The notes below the pieces were generated by a model. It did no database searches and was not told where the DNA came from. It saw only the letters and a program-made list of their open reading frames with translations. Source: Solen grandis (lineage: Eukaryota > Mollusca > Bivalvia > Adapedonta > Solenidae). From it: a DNA stretch of 64,000 nucleotides. The DNA lies in assembly GCA_021229015.1 (NCBI GenBank), contig CM037787.1:32574269-32638268 (forward strand). The letters run 5' to 3'. A program made the translations under genes and the position numbers. Positions 45,901 to 57,890 of the stretch are shown one piece after another (positions within the stretch are counted from its first letter, which is position 1; each line of letters starts with the position of its first letter).

Positions 45901-48900
45901 TGATCTTAGCAATCTGTAATCACATATTTCTCCTGATTCCAACAGAAATGATGGACTTTGAGTGCGTGAACAAGACGCTCATCAGCAAGTTCAACATAAG
46001 AAACATCTCTCTTGCGAACTTTACTATTCTGCACGACAACATGGCCGACTGTAAACTGAAGCTTGTTTCTCCAAGCGAAGAATATTGGAGGTTATACCGA
46101 TCATTCAGATTTATTTATTCAAACTTATATAGAAATGAAGAAGACGAAGAAGTTTATTTCATAAGTCAGAAGTTCTTATGCCAAGATGAGAATATACAGC
46201 ATACAATATAGCGACAGTATAAACATTTTTACATTTAATTTTATGTTGACAACGTATACATAATCAATTATCAGTTATTTGATAACTCGATCGAATACTA
46301 TCATTGTCATGATATTAAAGTTAAATAATATTTAATACACGACGTAAAATGCTTGTAATATATGAAACAGATAATAAATCCGACATATTTAAAAAATGTT
46401 AACCCCATTTTCATTCTTAAACAACGCAACATATTGCCTGCATAACTGATCGTGGGAATTGCAATTTCAATGCCTCTGGCGTGCAACCTGCACGTGCACC
46501 TGTTTTCTTGTACCATCGTTATACAATAGCTGAATATGCTTTCATGACGAGCTCCTGTCTAAGCGTGTGGCATTTTTACATATCTTACTTAAATAAAATA
46601 TACAACAATCTTCTTTATGTGATTTATTTATCATTTTATTATTGAAGTTGTCTCGGTACACTCCAAACGATAACTCTGCAACGATGCGTAAGCGGGAAAA
46701 ATTATCAATGAAAATACTATGAATTGAATGGTGTGATGTAAGTCATTGGCGCGCTTTACATAATATGCAGCAGTTTACGGACCTGTAGTATGTAATATGC
46801 CCTTGGTTACTCTTGGTGATATAATGGTAAATAAAATTATGTCGTTCATTGAAATATGTTCGAATCTCACATTAAAATGATATATTAGCTACAAAATACA
46901 TTTGTTGTGGAAAATTAATTAAACAGTTCCGACTTACAAGCCACCTGACCTTCTCCTTTACCGTTCTATTTATGATTAACGCAACATTAAAACCCTCAGT
47001 CCTTTGATTATCACTTATAGCAGTCCACCATCCTCAGCTCACGACAATCCCAAGGTCGGGCGAATTCTTTGCACCTTAGCAGTTAACCTTAACAGGGAAA
47101 AATCCCCCAAAACTTGACCTTACCGATAAACCTAAAAGACGACGTAGTCTTACCAGTATATATATATGTGTGTATTACTCAATTTATTACCGAAAACAAA
47201 TGTTTTTGTCAAGTGTATATTAAATGCGCATTATTTGTCAGTGAGTTTTAGAATTCGTCTTAGAAGTCTGCCATTGTTTTCTTTTCATATTATATGCAGC
47301 CGGTTTGTGCTGCGTCTTCACGAAGCCGACGGCCTGGAAAACATAGGGGGGATCAGTCTGAAAAATGTCATCTGCTTGTTTTTCGCCTGGCTCCTCATTT
47401 TTTTCTGTCTAATGAAGGGCATCAAATCCTCCGGAAAGGTAATTAAGATATGTTCATATATTCATAGTTATTGTTACATGGATAACCATCAATTACAATA
47501 AAGAACTTATCGTATATACAAATCACGATATTAAAACAGTAATGAATTTATCTCATATACAAGGTATTAAGGTTCATAACTGTATTTAATTAAGGTTCAT
47601 AACTGTATTTAATATCTGGAAATTACATTAGTATTTGCAATTGTATATGAGATAAATTCATTACTGTATTTAATATCGGGATTTGTATATACGATAGGTT
47701 CATTATTGTAATTGATAATTATTCATGTAAAAATTCTTAATTTAATACTAGTACTTCAGTATTAAATTCGGAGTCAAAAAAACGTCTCAGTATAAAATTC
47801 GGTCTAAAATCTATTATTTATTGCATTGAATACTAAAAATGTATACTATTATTTTGCAATTAAATAAATGGGAGATCGAGGTAATAAACATGACAAGATG
47901 ATGACTACTTCCAAGCAAGAGCTGGTTTATATGAATGCCTTGTGTCCCTTGGTTGTAGGTGGTGTATTTCACTGTTACGTTCCCTTACCTGATCCTGATT
48001 GTTTTGCTGGTCAGAGGGTTGACGTTACCTGGATACAAGGAGGGAATCGAGTTCTATATTATTCCGAAATGGGATATTCTCGCAAATCCAAAGGTTATAA
48101 TTAGAAACTACGCCCATAATTTAAGATACTGGGGCGCATTTGACTTATCTTTCACAAAATACAATGTACTTATAATATCAGTCAATGTCGTGAAAAAAAA
48201 GACAATACATTTTATGAATTGAAATATATTGACAATAGCAGGAGCATTGTAACATTTCCCCATTTTAACACGCTAATTAATTGTGTTTTAAAATTACTTG
48301 AAAAAAATAAGCCCATGTGAAACTTATTAATGAAATAATCTTACTGTGAAACTTGCATATTTGGATACAGTCTTAGGCCTGATGTTTATCAAAAAGACTT
48401 TACCAAGTGTTTAGTGACTTACATTCACAATTCTGGTCTATTAATATGTTTTAGAAATTGTTTAATTGGTGGATATAAATCTTTAATGTTTCTGGGTTGT
48501 TTTTTCGTGTAAAGGTGTGGGCAGACGCCGCGACGCAAATTTTCTACATGTTGGGCGTAGCTTTTGGAGGCCTGATGTGCATGTCGAGCTTCAATGACTT
48601 AAAAAACAATTGCTGGAGGTAGGCTTAGCATTACATAAATGTATAATATTATTTGCAAATATCATGGCGATTATGACCCATAAATAAGGATTTAAAATGT
48701 ATAAGAAAATAAACGTTTCATTGAACAAGATGGGGAGACTTGTACAGTATATTTTTATGTTGTACTGGAGCATACAGTATATAGCGACATCCAGCTACTA
48801 ATTGGAGGGGGAAGTCTCCGAGTGCACAAAGGCACCTATATAGAACCACCGACCTACCGCAAGCCAGCTGGAAGGCCTCTTCACATTAAATATCCGATTA

Positions 48901-51900
48901 ACCCTGCTGGGATTCGAGCACACAGTCGTAAGGGGCTGACGGATGTTAAGTCGGTCGGGCATGGAGGCTTCCAGTACAGTATGATATTAGCTGACCTTTT
49001 ATGGAAGCATTAAGTTATTTAATCATTTAGTAAACCTACACGAACTGCTTTACTCATATCCTATTCTCTCTTTATCAACTCTATCATCTCTATTTAAATC
49101 TGTCTCTCGACCATCCCCATTCTTTTGACATAAATATTGCTCGCTCTTCTCTTTCTCTATCTACTTCATTCTCTCGAAAATCTCTCGTACTTTCACTTAA
49201 TCAGCTCTATTCTCCCTCTGTCTCTCTGTCACACACATCTAAACTTTTACCCATTTATATATATATATAACATAATATAGACTCAATCTTGAAAACGATT
49301 AAACAGAAAGTAAACCTTGGGAGGAGTTCGGAGTACCAATAACAAATTACGAGCCGACATTGGATCGTGACCAGGTTCCTTTGGTGCGTTAACCACTAAT
49401 TTATGCGGACATGCTTATTTTTGTTGTGATGTTACTCATAATTCAAAAACTTTCTTCAGAGATTCTGTCATCGTTGCCTTCATCAACTGTGGCACCAGCG
49501 TGTTCGCCGGTTTCGCAATTTTCTCCCTCCTTGGCTTCATGGCGCATCAGACTAACCAAGACGTATCCGAGGTTGCTGATTCAGGTTTGACTGATGGTCT
49601 CCAATACTTGACCGACATATTTTTTCATGTCTATTTTAGATTAGAAAGTATTATTCGCAAAGATTAAGGTCAGATTTTAATAGTTTTAACATATCGTACG
49701 CATTTAGAGGAACTATCCATTATATCGACAAAACAAATGTAAACATGTTGCATACTTTTGGTCATTGCTCAGGTCCTGGACTGGCTTTTGTGGCGTACCC
49801 GGAAGGCCTGGCTCAACTCCCTATATCGTCATTCTGGGCGTTCTTGTTCTTCTTCATGATCTTGACTCTCGGTCTTGACAGCCAGGTATATATAAATGTA
49901 TTTTCAAATTGAAACTTTTAATACAAAACAACTAAGTACGATTTTTTTACAGCATCTGTTAGTTCACTATTAAAGGCGTTGGAGTGTTGTTTTTTTTTCT
50001 AACGGACAGATTTTTCTAAAAATTTGCATATAAATACTTTAGACTTTAACTAAAAGATATATGAAGTAAAAATAGGAGGTAACCTTGCTTGTTTTAGAGA
50101 TCAAGCTTATGGTAGAGCATCACTATTTGCTAAAATTTGTTGAAAAACATGGCATTGAAATTAAGAAAAAAATCGTTTCTAAATACTTTAACAGCATATT
50201 AAAATGATATTTTTTAAAATATTTTTTATCACCATTTCTATAAGTTACAGATAAAAATACTGTCAAATATGCATTGGAAATACAAAACGGGCATAAAATC
50301 TCACTTGTGCCCGGACCAAAATGTATGGAAAACCTATCCCCAAACTGTGATTTTATATATATATTTTTCTAAATAACAAAAATTACCTGGCAGATTTCCT
50401 TTATTTTTTCAGAGTTATTTCTCTGATATAAATGCTTTCTGTAAATGTAAAAAAATACATACCTCACCAAATTTTTTTTTTTTTTTAACTAAAACTGCTT
50501 TTTTTTATTGAAATTTTAGCCAAATTTGCATAAAAACACTAAAATGTGACTTTTTGTACTTTTAATATTTGGCAAACATACCTTTGATGATATAAAAAAA
50601 AATAACCAAAATCAAAATCCGCTGTAACGTCCTTAATATGAATGTAAAATATTTGTTAGAATTGTGTTATTTCAATGTGAGTGGGTGTTTGTGCACATTC
50701 GATATATACATGTATAAACTGAAATGAAAAAGTAGCAAAGAGTAACAAACTATGAAATAATGTAATAACTGCTTTGTTCCAAATTATGAAAAATACTCAG
50801 GTGATTACCTGATTCACTGTGCACTCGAAGCGTTGCCTAAAATTACTGAAGCGAGTAACGTACTGCGTCATGCAAGCGGTAAAATTAAAGAAATGACCTG
50901 TGTCAGGATGCTGGTGATATCCTTATGATAAAACCCTGATCTCAGACCTTTATTGAATGTTTCGGGCGTTCTGTAAGGTGACAGTGTCTTAGCTAATCGT
51001 TATACGAAGGCTTAAAACTATAGCATGAGCTACCTAGCTCTAGAAAAATACATAAAGTTTATACAAATATATACAGTCGAAAAAAGCCTGGCGAACGATA
51101 ACCTAACTAAATATCACCACAGCTATGGGACACAACATATAGATCTAAACTAAAGTATATGCAAGTCCCAAACTAGCAAGGTGACTAGTCGTCTTCCCAG
51201 CTTATACTGTGCTGAGGTATCCCAAACCAATGTTTTAATACCTAATGAAAAAAAACCTACGATAAACAGAATGCTGGACTTTGTCCCGAGCCTTAAAACA
51301 CTGTGCCTCATACACAGACCCATTATCAAAGCCCTGAGCTTGGCTGTTTCACAGCCCCTATCATGAAGCCTCCCTGTGACTATCGCTCCCGAGCTTGAGC
51401 TATGTCACAGCCCTCCGAGCTTCACTCCTCTGGGCCAGCCCCAGACCTCTATGGACAGAGCCCTAGTTGATAGCTTGTTGGTAATTTACACGCACAATTT
51501 CCATGCACACTGAAGCAAGCTTCTGGGGACACTACTTCCCCAGCCATAGAAAACGCAATGCCCTCAAATTACTGGTAACTGTGCAGTATGTCTAACAGAC
51601 AGCCTATAATACTTCGTCTCCGGTTATATGCACAAGGTGAATATGAACCAGGCACGAACTAGCTTCTACACACAGAGAAGCCCGTCACCAAAATAGTGTA
51701 TATTTTGATGCCCTAATCACATGAGTACAAGCAGTGATCGTGTATATCCCGCGCACGCAAGCCGGGGTTCTTTTACCTGCTGAGGTTTAGAACATATGGA
51801 AAAGAAAAAATGCTAAAAGGAAAAGTAATGAAAGTAAAGGGAAGTAATTCAGAACTAACTCACTTACTATAAACAGTCTATATACAGATGATTTTTCTGA

Positions 51901-54900
51901 CAACATGATGGATATCACTTTACGATATTGGGGAGTCGGAGTAGGAGTAAATATCCAGTGAAATGTTCTGTAATAATTAAAACAAAGACACTGTTAGATT
52001 CATTTATATAAAAATGAAAAAAAAAAACAACAACATAAAAATACATAACCTTCAATCACCCCTCTTTACTGCTATTGTAATGGCTAACAATCACTTTTTG
52101 ATTATTTATTATTATGGTCATTTCTTATGCCGTGTGGTCAAGGATAACCCTAGAGTGGGGTCCTTTGTTGTTGTTGTTTTGCTGAAGATACAGCATAGAA
52201 GGACAATTGTTGGATACAAGGGAGTCCGGGTGCGATACCCTATCTCATATTACGAATAGACCCGTTGGTCCTTTGACGTGACCGATGTATAGCACCAACA
52301 CACGAGAGACAGGTTCCTGGGTAGAAACAATACTGAGTAGTCCGAGTTCCTATGCCGAGTGCCAGACAACGGTGCATCTGGTACCAATATTTTTTGACGC
52401 AGTCACCGAAGAAAATTGCCCCGGCTAGGATTCGAACCCCAAACCTCCAGAACGCAAAGCGGATACTCTACCACTGAGCTATTGCGCCGGTCCTAATTGT
52501 ACCTGTTTCTTTTCAGTATATATAATAAATGTAAAATAACTATTTATTGTTCAAACAGTTCGTAATGATGGAGGCGGTCATCGGCGGCATCACGGACATC
52601 TACCCGCAGGTCTTAAGGAAGAAGAAGGCCTTGTTCACCTTCATCTGCTGCATCATCGGTTTCATTCTCGGCATCCCTCAAACTTGTAAGGTCAGTTTTT
52701 CAGTTTTCTTTTTGTTCTTTAATAATAATAATAAAAAAAATTAACATTGTTTGAAAACTAAAAAATAATTTCAATATATATGCAATGACTTCTACAATAA
52801 CACAATATTAAAATGACTGTTATGTTTCAGAGATACATCAAGTGAGTATTGTAAACTGTCAAATGATTTGTCCTTAGTAAATGATTCCTCGTTCATTTAA
52901 GTATCATTGGTTTCATACATTCAGTACATAGCGTATGAAGACGTATCTTATTGCATGTTTTTTACATAATTATTAAAGGGCCTGTCACACACTACCGATG
53001 TAACTGTCGATGGGACGTTAAACACAATAAACAAACAAACAAACAAACAATACCGATGTACCTCGACGGGGCTCAAACGGAGCACACAATTAAAAACGAT
53101 GAGAAAATCAGCGTAGCTCGGCTTGATGTGACTGGCCCTATATATATTGAGTCACCGGAGAGCCGCTGATTCATAACTTGGAGTTAACAGTGCTCGACCG
53201 AAATTAACAAAGCCATACTGGAATGTTACCGTTGTAGTCCCGTTGTTCGCTCCCATAAATAAATAACGTCGCCGTCGTTGCTACTTTTAACGATATCCTA
53301 ACGATGTATTACCATTCTTAGCGACGTGATACTATTGCACTTCCATACTAGTACTGATGCCGGAAAATCGCCAAAATTGTGCTCCGGTATAGCCTCCGGC
53401 GAGAAGCTCGTTCATAGATGATCGGTAGAAATAAAAAAAAAATTCTACTCACACCCATTATCGTTATGGGAAGTCTTTGTTTCCTAATATATAAACTCTG
53501 TAAGTGTAGTTCATAATGCATGGGTTGTTTTTTTAAATCTGTAAAAATATAGAATACGGTATCCCCGAAGCAGGTGATTGCTGTCTCACGCAACGTAGTG
53601 TCTTCACCAGATCCAACGAGGAGCGAATGTGGTCAGTCATGTGACGACACACGAAAATAGAATTTCTAAATGTATGTTTTATCTTAAATATAGGTTCATT
53701 TATAGATCGTAACGTTTTTGCCTGTGATCGAGAAACCATACATCCTTTTACAATCCCGGAATAAACGCATTGGGTGACAATGCGTTTGTAGATGAGTTTT
53801 GATCGAATAATGCACACACACAAAAATAAATTCTTGGTCAATGACCAGATGTGACTTCGCTGCATTAAGACAGGTATAAAATTGTGTTTAGATGTTTTGT
53901 ACATGGTTTCAGGGTGGTATTTACATCCTGACACTCTTTGATTGGTACACCGGATCCTACAACATTATGGTCCTCTCTATCTTGGAACTTGTCGCAATAT
54001 GCTATATATACGGTGTGTACTCAAATACTTTTTGATATGTTATATCATAAGGTAATGTTTCCTACAAGGTAATAAATGGACATCCGTTTCAAAACTTGGA
54101 AGAGATAGACATTTGAAACGTAATTAAGTACATGTATGTTTGTATACCTTTTAATGTTTTTCTTCCTGATGTGTTGAAATCTTTTGAAGTACTAAAGAAG
54201 TGGGATAGAACATCGACAGAGGCAAGATTATTTTTATCTTCCAAGGCTCAAAGAACTAGTCCAATCTAAGAGCGTAAAATAATTAAAATCTAACAACGAA
54301 GCAAATGTCTCTTGTGAATAACTATGTGGATTTCTTGTAAGGCGTCCGAAGGTTCATACACGACGTGGAGATGATGATCGGGAAGCAAAACGTCTTTTTC
54401 TGGAGCTACTATGTCTTCTGCTGGTGCTTCTTGACCCCTGTAGCTCTCATTGTAAGTATACACACACACATACATACTAGTATATTATTGATACTGTCGA
54501 GAAAATATTGAAAATGGACTGATATAATTACCTGTATTCCCTTTTATCCAGTAAATTACGTATGTTAATATTTCCTAACATTCTTTTTTTTTTTCAATTT
54601 GACTTCATTTTCTAAGGTTGCATAAATTCATTTTTTGGTTCTTCGTTTCATTACTTTCATCATTATTGGCATCATATGTTGCCATCATTATCATCATTAT
54701 ATCGTTAGTAAGCAATGTACAGCACCATTAACAATATCCTGGGGACACCGTGGGCGAATGGGCAAATCAGGGACTTAACATCGCTCAGCCCCTTTCCACT
54801 GAGAGTACGAATACAATCGCTATATGTTTGAAATACTGTCGCAGCAACGGTAGACTCCATCACAGCAACAACAATAGGCTTGTGAACACATTTTATATGT

Positions 54901-57718
54901 TATATACTTATACGCTTCAGTTTATCCTAGTCAGCACGGGTATGAACTACACGGCGGCTTATTACGGAAGCTACGAGTTCCCGGGCTGGGCCGAAGGTAT
55001 CGGCTGGTTGATGGCCATGCTGCCCGTGGCCCTTGTTGTGTTTGGCATGATATATCAGATCGTCAGATGTGGAGGAAACGTGAGTTTTGGGCTTGTAAAA
55101 TGGTCTCGAGGTCATAATTTAAAAAAGTTTTCATTCGTTGATAACTAGTCGTCATGTTCTCATGAAATGTATGCTTTCCCTTGTTTTTGTACTTTTTTAA
55201 ACACCAAAGATGTTATAACACGAACATGATGTGACAATTAAGTAGAAAACAGGACATGAAGAAGCTCATTGAAAAACGTGGCTCAAATGTTCCACCATTT
55301 GGATTATGCCCTGAGTCATTAAATAGTTCCCATTGAAAACCCTACCAACATTCAGTTTGGTGGCGGATAAAGTACTATATGCTGTTTCCTCAGAAGAGCA
55401 ATCATTGATTATAAGGACAAAATATAGCATATATTGTTGGATGGATAAGGATCTACTTATAGAAAAATACATGTTGAACGCAATAGCTTAGATGAATCAT
55501 CAGCTCTCTAAGTGTTTCCACAAGGCCAAGTACTTTTGCACGACCTCTAGCTCTTTCTGAATTTACGAACAGAACATAATATTGGGTCGAGCAGCACCTT
55601 TTCGCTGGCCAACTCTCGTTAATTTTACTATTTCTAGTATGCCCTAGTCATATGTGGAAAGTCTACATTACGATCTTTATTTGAGCTACGGGAAAATGAT
55701 TTAACACTGATACATGCGAAAGTTTAAGAATCAATCGGAGAAGAAACCATACTTTCTGTACCTACATTGCGTGCGTTTCTTTATATGCATACTGTATAAT
55801 GCAGAAATTTAATCATAAGACAGGTCAAAATACTTAGGTATATCATAAGAAAGAAATGAAAATGAACGATAACCACACTGGCACAAAAATGCTGAACTTG
55901 TAATTTTTACAATATTCACAAAATTACAACAAAAAACAAATAACAAAACAATAATAAAACATGTCAAAATTACATTTAAAAAAAAATACACAAAACATTC
56001 CCAAAATAACTCTCCATACTATAATATACCGTATATAATCATATTAACATTGTTTAAAAAGTTTTCGGCAGCGGGTCCGGTCTCCGCTCTATTTTACATT
56101 TAAGCATACAACGGAATATCAACAGCGGCCACATTACATAGACATTTAGATTTCAATTTTATTTAACACCGTACTGATATTTCATGCCACAGTTAACTTC
56201 CGGTTCACCTCAACAACTGGTTATTGCGGCCAGTTAGGTCATCAGATCAAGATCAGCCTCGAGTGTTGCTTAAATTCGTCATTTAGCATTTTAAATTGTC
56301 ACCTAAACTCTCTTTCCACATCAGCTCTAGGAAGAGTTACTACATATTTTGCCCATAGAGCCAATTCAGGTTTTTGTCAATATTTTCTTTTCTACATAAG
56401 TGAAAGCTACAAAATTTGCCCAATTTCAGCAGGTTTTTTTAGAATGTTTATGTCAACATTTAGGTAGGACCTCAACTTTATCAATGTTTTTTCCATCTGT
56501 TGATCAAATTTGTCCTTCATTTTGTCTGACAGAAGTGTGGATTTTCTCCGCTATTCTTTTCAAAACAATTTAATGTATTCTCGGTCGAAGTGCATTGAGA
56601 TATTTCGTTGAACACCGTCAAATTTACAAAATTTAAAGTGCTGACCTCGTGCTGGTTTGAATGTAAACGGCATACATGTATATAGTACCGGAAGTGTCAC
56701 ATATTATTTGAAGCTGAATCTATATGAGAGTTAACCCCACCCCGTGTTCATGTATGACAGTATAGAAAATGTGTATTTTAAATTTCTAAAAATATAAAGC
56801 AGAAATGCATTAATTTTTTAAAGATTTTACTGATTTTGATACGTTGCAGTTTATTTCATCAGATGATATATGTTTAATAAATTCATATGCCTTTGGGGCT
56901 AGAAATGGCCAACATTATGTTTTTCATTCTTCCAGAGAATCGTTTTAAGGAATATATGATTGTTTGTTCTATGAACAGGATTTGGACATTTCTCGAAATG
57001 CAGACTTTTGAGTTAAATATATATAATTTTAAAACACATTAAAAAAAGTTCCAATAAAATAAACAGTGAAATAGGAAGAAGATGAACAATTCTTTGAATA
57101 TATGAAAGACAAATTTAGGAAAAACGTCCTCAACTACAAAATATCATTGTCAATATAATTTATCTCTACGGCCCCCGCAGAAAGGCTGTACGGATGCCAC
57201 AGGTTTTCTGTCATCACAAATTCAAAGTACGCCTTGCGGCTACCCTTATATATGTGACTGGTATGGGGTGTTACCGTGGAAATTCTGCGACGGCCCTAGC
57301 ACTGCTATTGTCCGTAGACAGTTTAGATCCTACGGCCGCCGTGGCAAATGTGACTTCGGTATTACTCTATGGTTAAGAAAAATTTCAAATACATGCATAT
57401 AAAATTAAATCTTTATAATGTTCCTACCATTTAGGAATAAATTTGTAAGAGCTTATACGTGTTTATATCATTTATGTAGATGTATTTATAAATATAATTC
57501 AGTAATCACATGTATTACCCTCTGTCTAGCTAAAAAAGGCGGTGAAACCCCGCCCTGACTGGAACTCACGATTGACAGAAAACAGGGCTGGACTTTACAA
57601 TGACCGCCCTGTCTATGCCTCCGACACCGACGAAGTGAAGAAGTCCTGCCAAAATGAGATCGATTCAGACAAGTTTACCAACCCTACTGCTTTTTACATC
57701 CAATGCGATAGACTGTAA
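42806..57718 (+). CDS. SLC6-family Na+/Cl--dependent neurotransmitter/amino-acid transporter (5' end missing)
   Basis: Fifteen exons with continuous phase encode 647 residues from just before TM1 to the stop; the cytoplasmic N-terminus is lost in the gap. SLC6 proteins couple inward Na+ and Cl- flow to uptake of glycine, GABA, taurine, monoamines or other amino acids at the plasma membrane. Family marks in order: [20 protein letters not shown] (TM1-TM2), [19 protein letters not shown] with two Cys (the EL2 disulfide pair) and NIS/NFT glycosylation sites, [19 protein letters not shown] (TM6), [20 protein letters not shown] (TM7), [18 protein letters not shown] (TM8, Na2-site Asp-Ser) and TLFDWY (TM10). 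Twelve hydrophobic segments are present. The C-terminal tail is 62 residues starting [13 protein letters not shown]1 is unusual (see findings). The sequence resembles the glycine/GABA branch more than the monoamine branch: there is no TM1 Asp. I do not assign a substrate. Confidence 0.96.
43475..43606 (+). CDS. SLC6 exon B (TM2, first cytoplasmic loop)
   Basis: Acceptor gttacag, donor tatg|gtactt. Encodes [20 protein letters not shown], then [17 protein letters not shown]. Confidence 0.95.
44471..44695 (+). CDS. SLC6 exon C (TM3 and start of extracellular loop 2)
   Basis: Acceptor ccaatag, donor cttg|gtaggg. Encodes TM3 ([20 protein letters not shown]) and the [16 protein letters not shown] loop with the conserved Cys pair. 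Confidence 0.95.
44870..45000 (-). mobile_element. tRNA-derived SINE family D, copy 5 (partial)
   Basis: GGTATAGTGCTGTCTCACTG ... ACACCCAGTCACATTATCCT ... AATCAGTCCTGGCACTACTC. In SLC6 intron C. Confidence 0.65.
45946..46090 (+). CDS. SLC6 exon D (extracellular loop 2)
   Basis: Acceptor ccaacag, donor ttggag|gttata. Contains N-glycosylation sequons NIS and NFT and the family's SPSEEYW motif. Confidence 0.9.
47300..47438 (+). CDS. SLC6 exon E (TM4)
   Basis: Acceptor tatgcag, donor ggaaag|gtaatt. Encodes [19 protein letters not shown], then the TM4 segment ending KGIKSSGK. Confidence 0.93.
47503..47701. repeat. Long hairpin with direct repeat in its loop
   Basis: Arms of about 58 bp (CTTATCGTATATACAAATC ... 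GATTTGTATATACGATAGG). The loop contains two adjacent copies of AAGGTTCATAACTGTATTTA. In SLC6 intron E. Confidence 0.8.
47959..48093 (+). CDS. SLC6 exon F (TM5, loop 3)
   Basis: Acceptor gttgtag, donor ccaaag|gttata, phase 0. Encodes [20 protein letters not shown], then [19 protein letters not shown]. Confidence 0.94.
48515..48618 (+). CDS. SLC6 exon G (TM6)
   Basis: Acceptor gtgtaaag, donor tggag|gtaggc. Encodes [19 protein letters not shown], then the [11 protein letters not shown] segment. The Gln of DAATQ (Cl- site) is kept. Confidence 0.93.
48795..48965 (+). repeat. Short interspersed repeat with B-box-like site
   Basis: GGAGGGGGAAGTCTCCGAGT ... CTGGGATTCGAGCACACAGT ... GATGTTAAGTCGGTC. 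Weakly similar to 38225-38290 (GGATTCGAAACCCACAGCAC ... GGTGTTAAATCGGT). In SLC6 intron G. Confidence 0.45.
49460..49584 (+). CDS. SLC6 exon H (TM7)
   Basis: Acceptor ttcttcag, donor ttcag|gtttga. Encodes [20 protein letters not shown], carrying the Asn and Ser of the Na1/Cl- sites. Confidence 0.95.
49773..49885 (+). CDS. SLC6 exon I (loop 4, TM8 start)
   Basis: Acceptor tgctcag, donor agccag|gtatat. Encodes [19 protein letters not shown], then [13 protein letters not shown]. Confidence 0.95.
49886..52558 (+). other. SLC6 intron I
   Basis: 2.7 kb, A+T-rich at its 5' side. The tRNA-Ala-like SINE occupies its 3' end. 50650-52150 has no recognisable gene or repeat. Confidence 0.6.
52160..52497 (-). 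mobile_element. tRNA-Ala-like SINE
   Basis: On the minus strand the head at 52497-52425 reads GCGCAATAGCTCAGTGGTAG (A box), a TTTGCGT loop with anticodon TGC, and GGGGTTCGAATCC (B box). About 260 bp of body follow. The anticodon stem has mismatches, so it is not a working tRNA gene. Ends 62 bp before SLC6 exon J. Confidence 0.75.
52559..52690 (+). CDS. SLC6 exon J (TM8 end, TM9)
   Basis: Acceptor caaacag, donor tgtaag|gtcagt. Encodes [20 protein letters not shown], then TM9 ending GIPQTCK. Confidence 0.95.
52975..53052 (+). repeat. Retroelement 3'-tail-like sequence with CAAA microsatellite
   Basis: GATGGGACGTTAAACACAAT followed by (AAAC)n. This resembles the common tail of invertebrate L2/CR1-type elements. 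In SLC6 intron J. Confidence 0.5.
53913..54012 (+). CDS. SLC6 exon K (TM10)
   Basis: Acceptor ggtttcag, donor tacg|gtgtgt. Encodes [20 protein letters not shown] and the rest of TM10. Confidence 0.94.
54342..54451 (+). CDS. SLC6 exon L (TM11)
   Basis: Acceptor cttgtaag, donor ctcatt|gtaagt. Encodes [20 protein letters not shown], then an aromatic/Cys-rich TM11. Confidence 0.92.
54921..55079 (+). CDS. SLC6 exon M (TM12)
   Basis: Acceptor gcttcag, donor ggaaac|gtgagt. Encodes [20 protein letters not shown] and TM12, ending [10 protein letters not shown]. Confidence 0.92.
55080..57184 (+). other. SLC6 intron M
   Basis: 2.1 kb of A+T-rich sequence with no repeat or coding signal that I recognise. 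Confidence 0.55.
57185..57202 (+). CDS. SLC6 candidate 18-nt microexon N
   Basis: Between acceptor cagaaag and donor cacag|gttttc lie six codons, AVRMPQ, in phase 0. The stronger gcag acceptor four bases upstream gives 22 nt, which breaks the frame to the last exon. Family members usually have a few more residues between TM12 and the KPxxDW motif than direct joining of exons M and O would give. Confidence 0.4.
57530..57718 (+). CDS. SLC6 terminal exon O (cytoplasmic C-tail)
   Basis: Acceptor ctgtctag. Starts [20 protein letters not shown], with the family's KPxPDW motif, and ends in FYIQCDRL and TAA. AATAAA follows at about 57885. Confidence 0.88.
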   Translation, partial: LKKAVKPRPDWNSRLTENRAGLYNDRPVYASDTDEVKKSCQNEIDSDKFTNPTAFYIQCDRL

Positions 57719-57884
57719 AAACCACACAAGGGCGATTTGTTTTCGTAGAAAAAAATGACGAAGAACATTACATTCTGAACCAAAACTGCTTACCAAATCA
57801 GACTTGATTACTAAACATCATTTGTGGTCATCGACAAATCGAAAGCTACGCAAGTAACCAATATCACGTGTTACACAACAATCA

Positions 57885-57890
57885 AATAAA
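57885..57890 (+). promoter_or_regulatory. Candidate SLC6 polyadenylation signal
   Basis: AATAAA 167 bp after the SLC6 stop codon, the first one downstream. Confidence 0.5.

Noticed and set aside
48822..49013. 63-codon open frame
   Set aside because: Falls within a short interspersed repeat in SLC6 intron G.
52425..52497. tRNA-Ala gene (TGC)
   Set aside because: A and B boxes are present, but the anticodon stem has mismatches and a SINE body follows.
53533..53934. 133-codon open frame on the minus strand
   Set aside because: Lies in SLC6 intron J and runs into exon K antisense; no recognisable protein.
54750..55148. Long plus-strand frame around SLC6 exon M
   Set aside because: The start and end are intron read-through; only 54921-55079 is exon.
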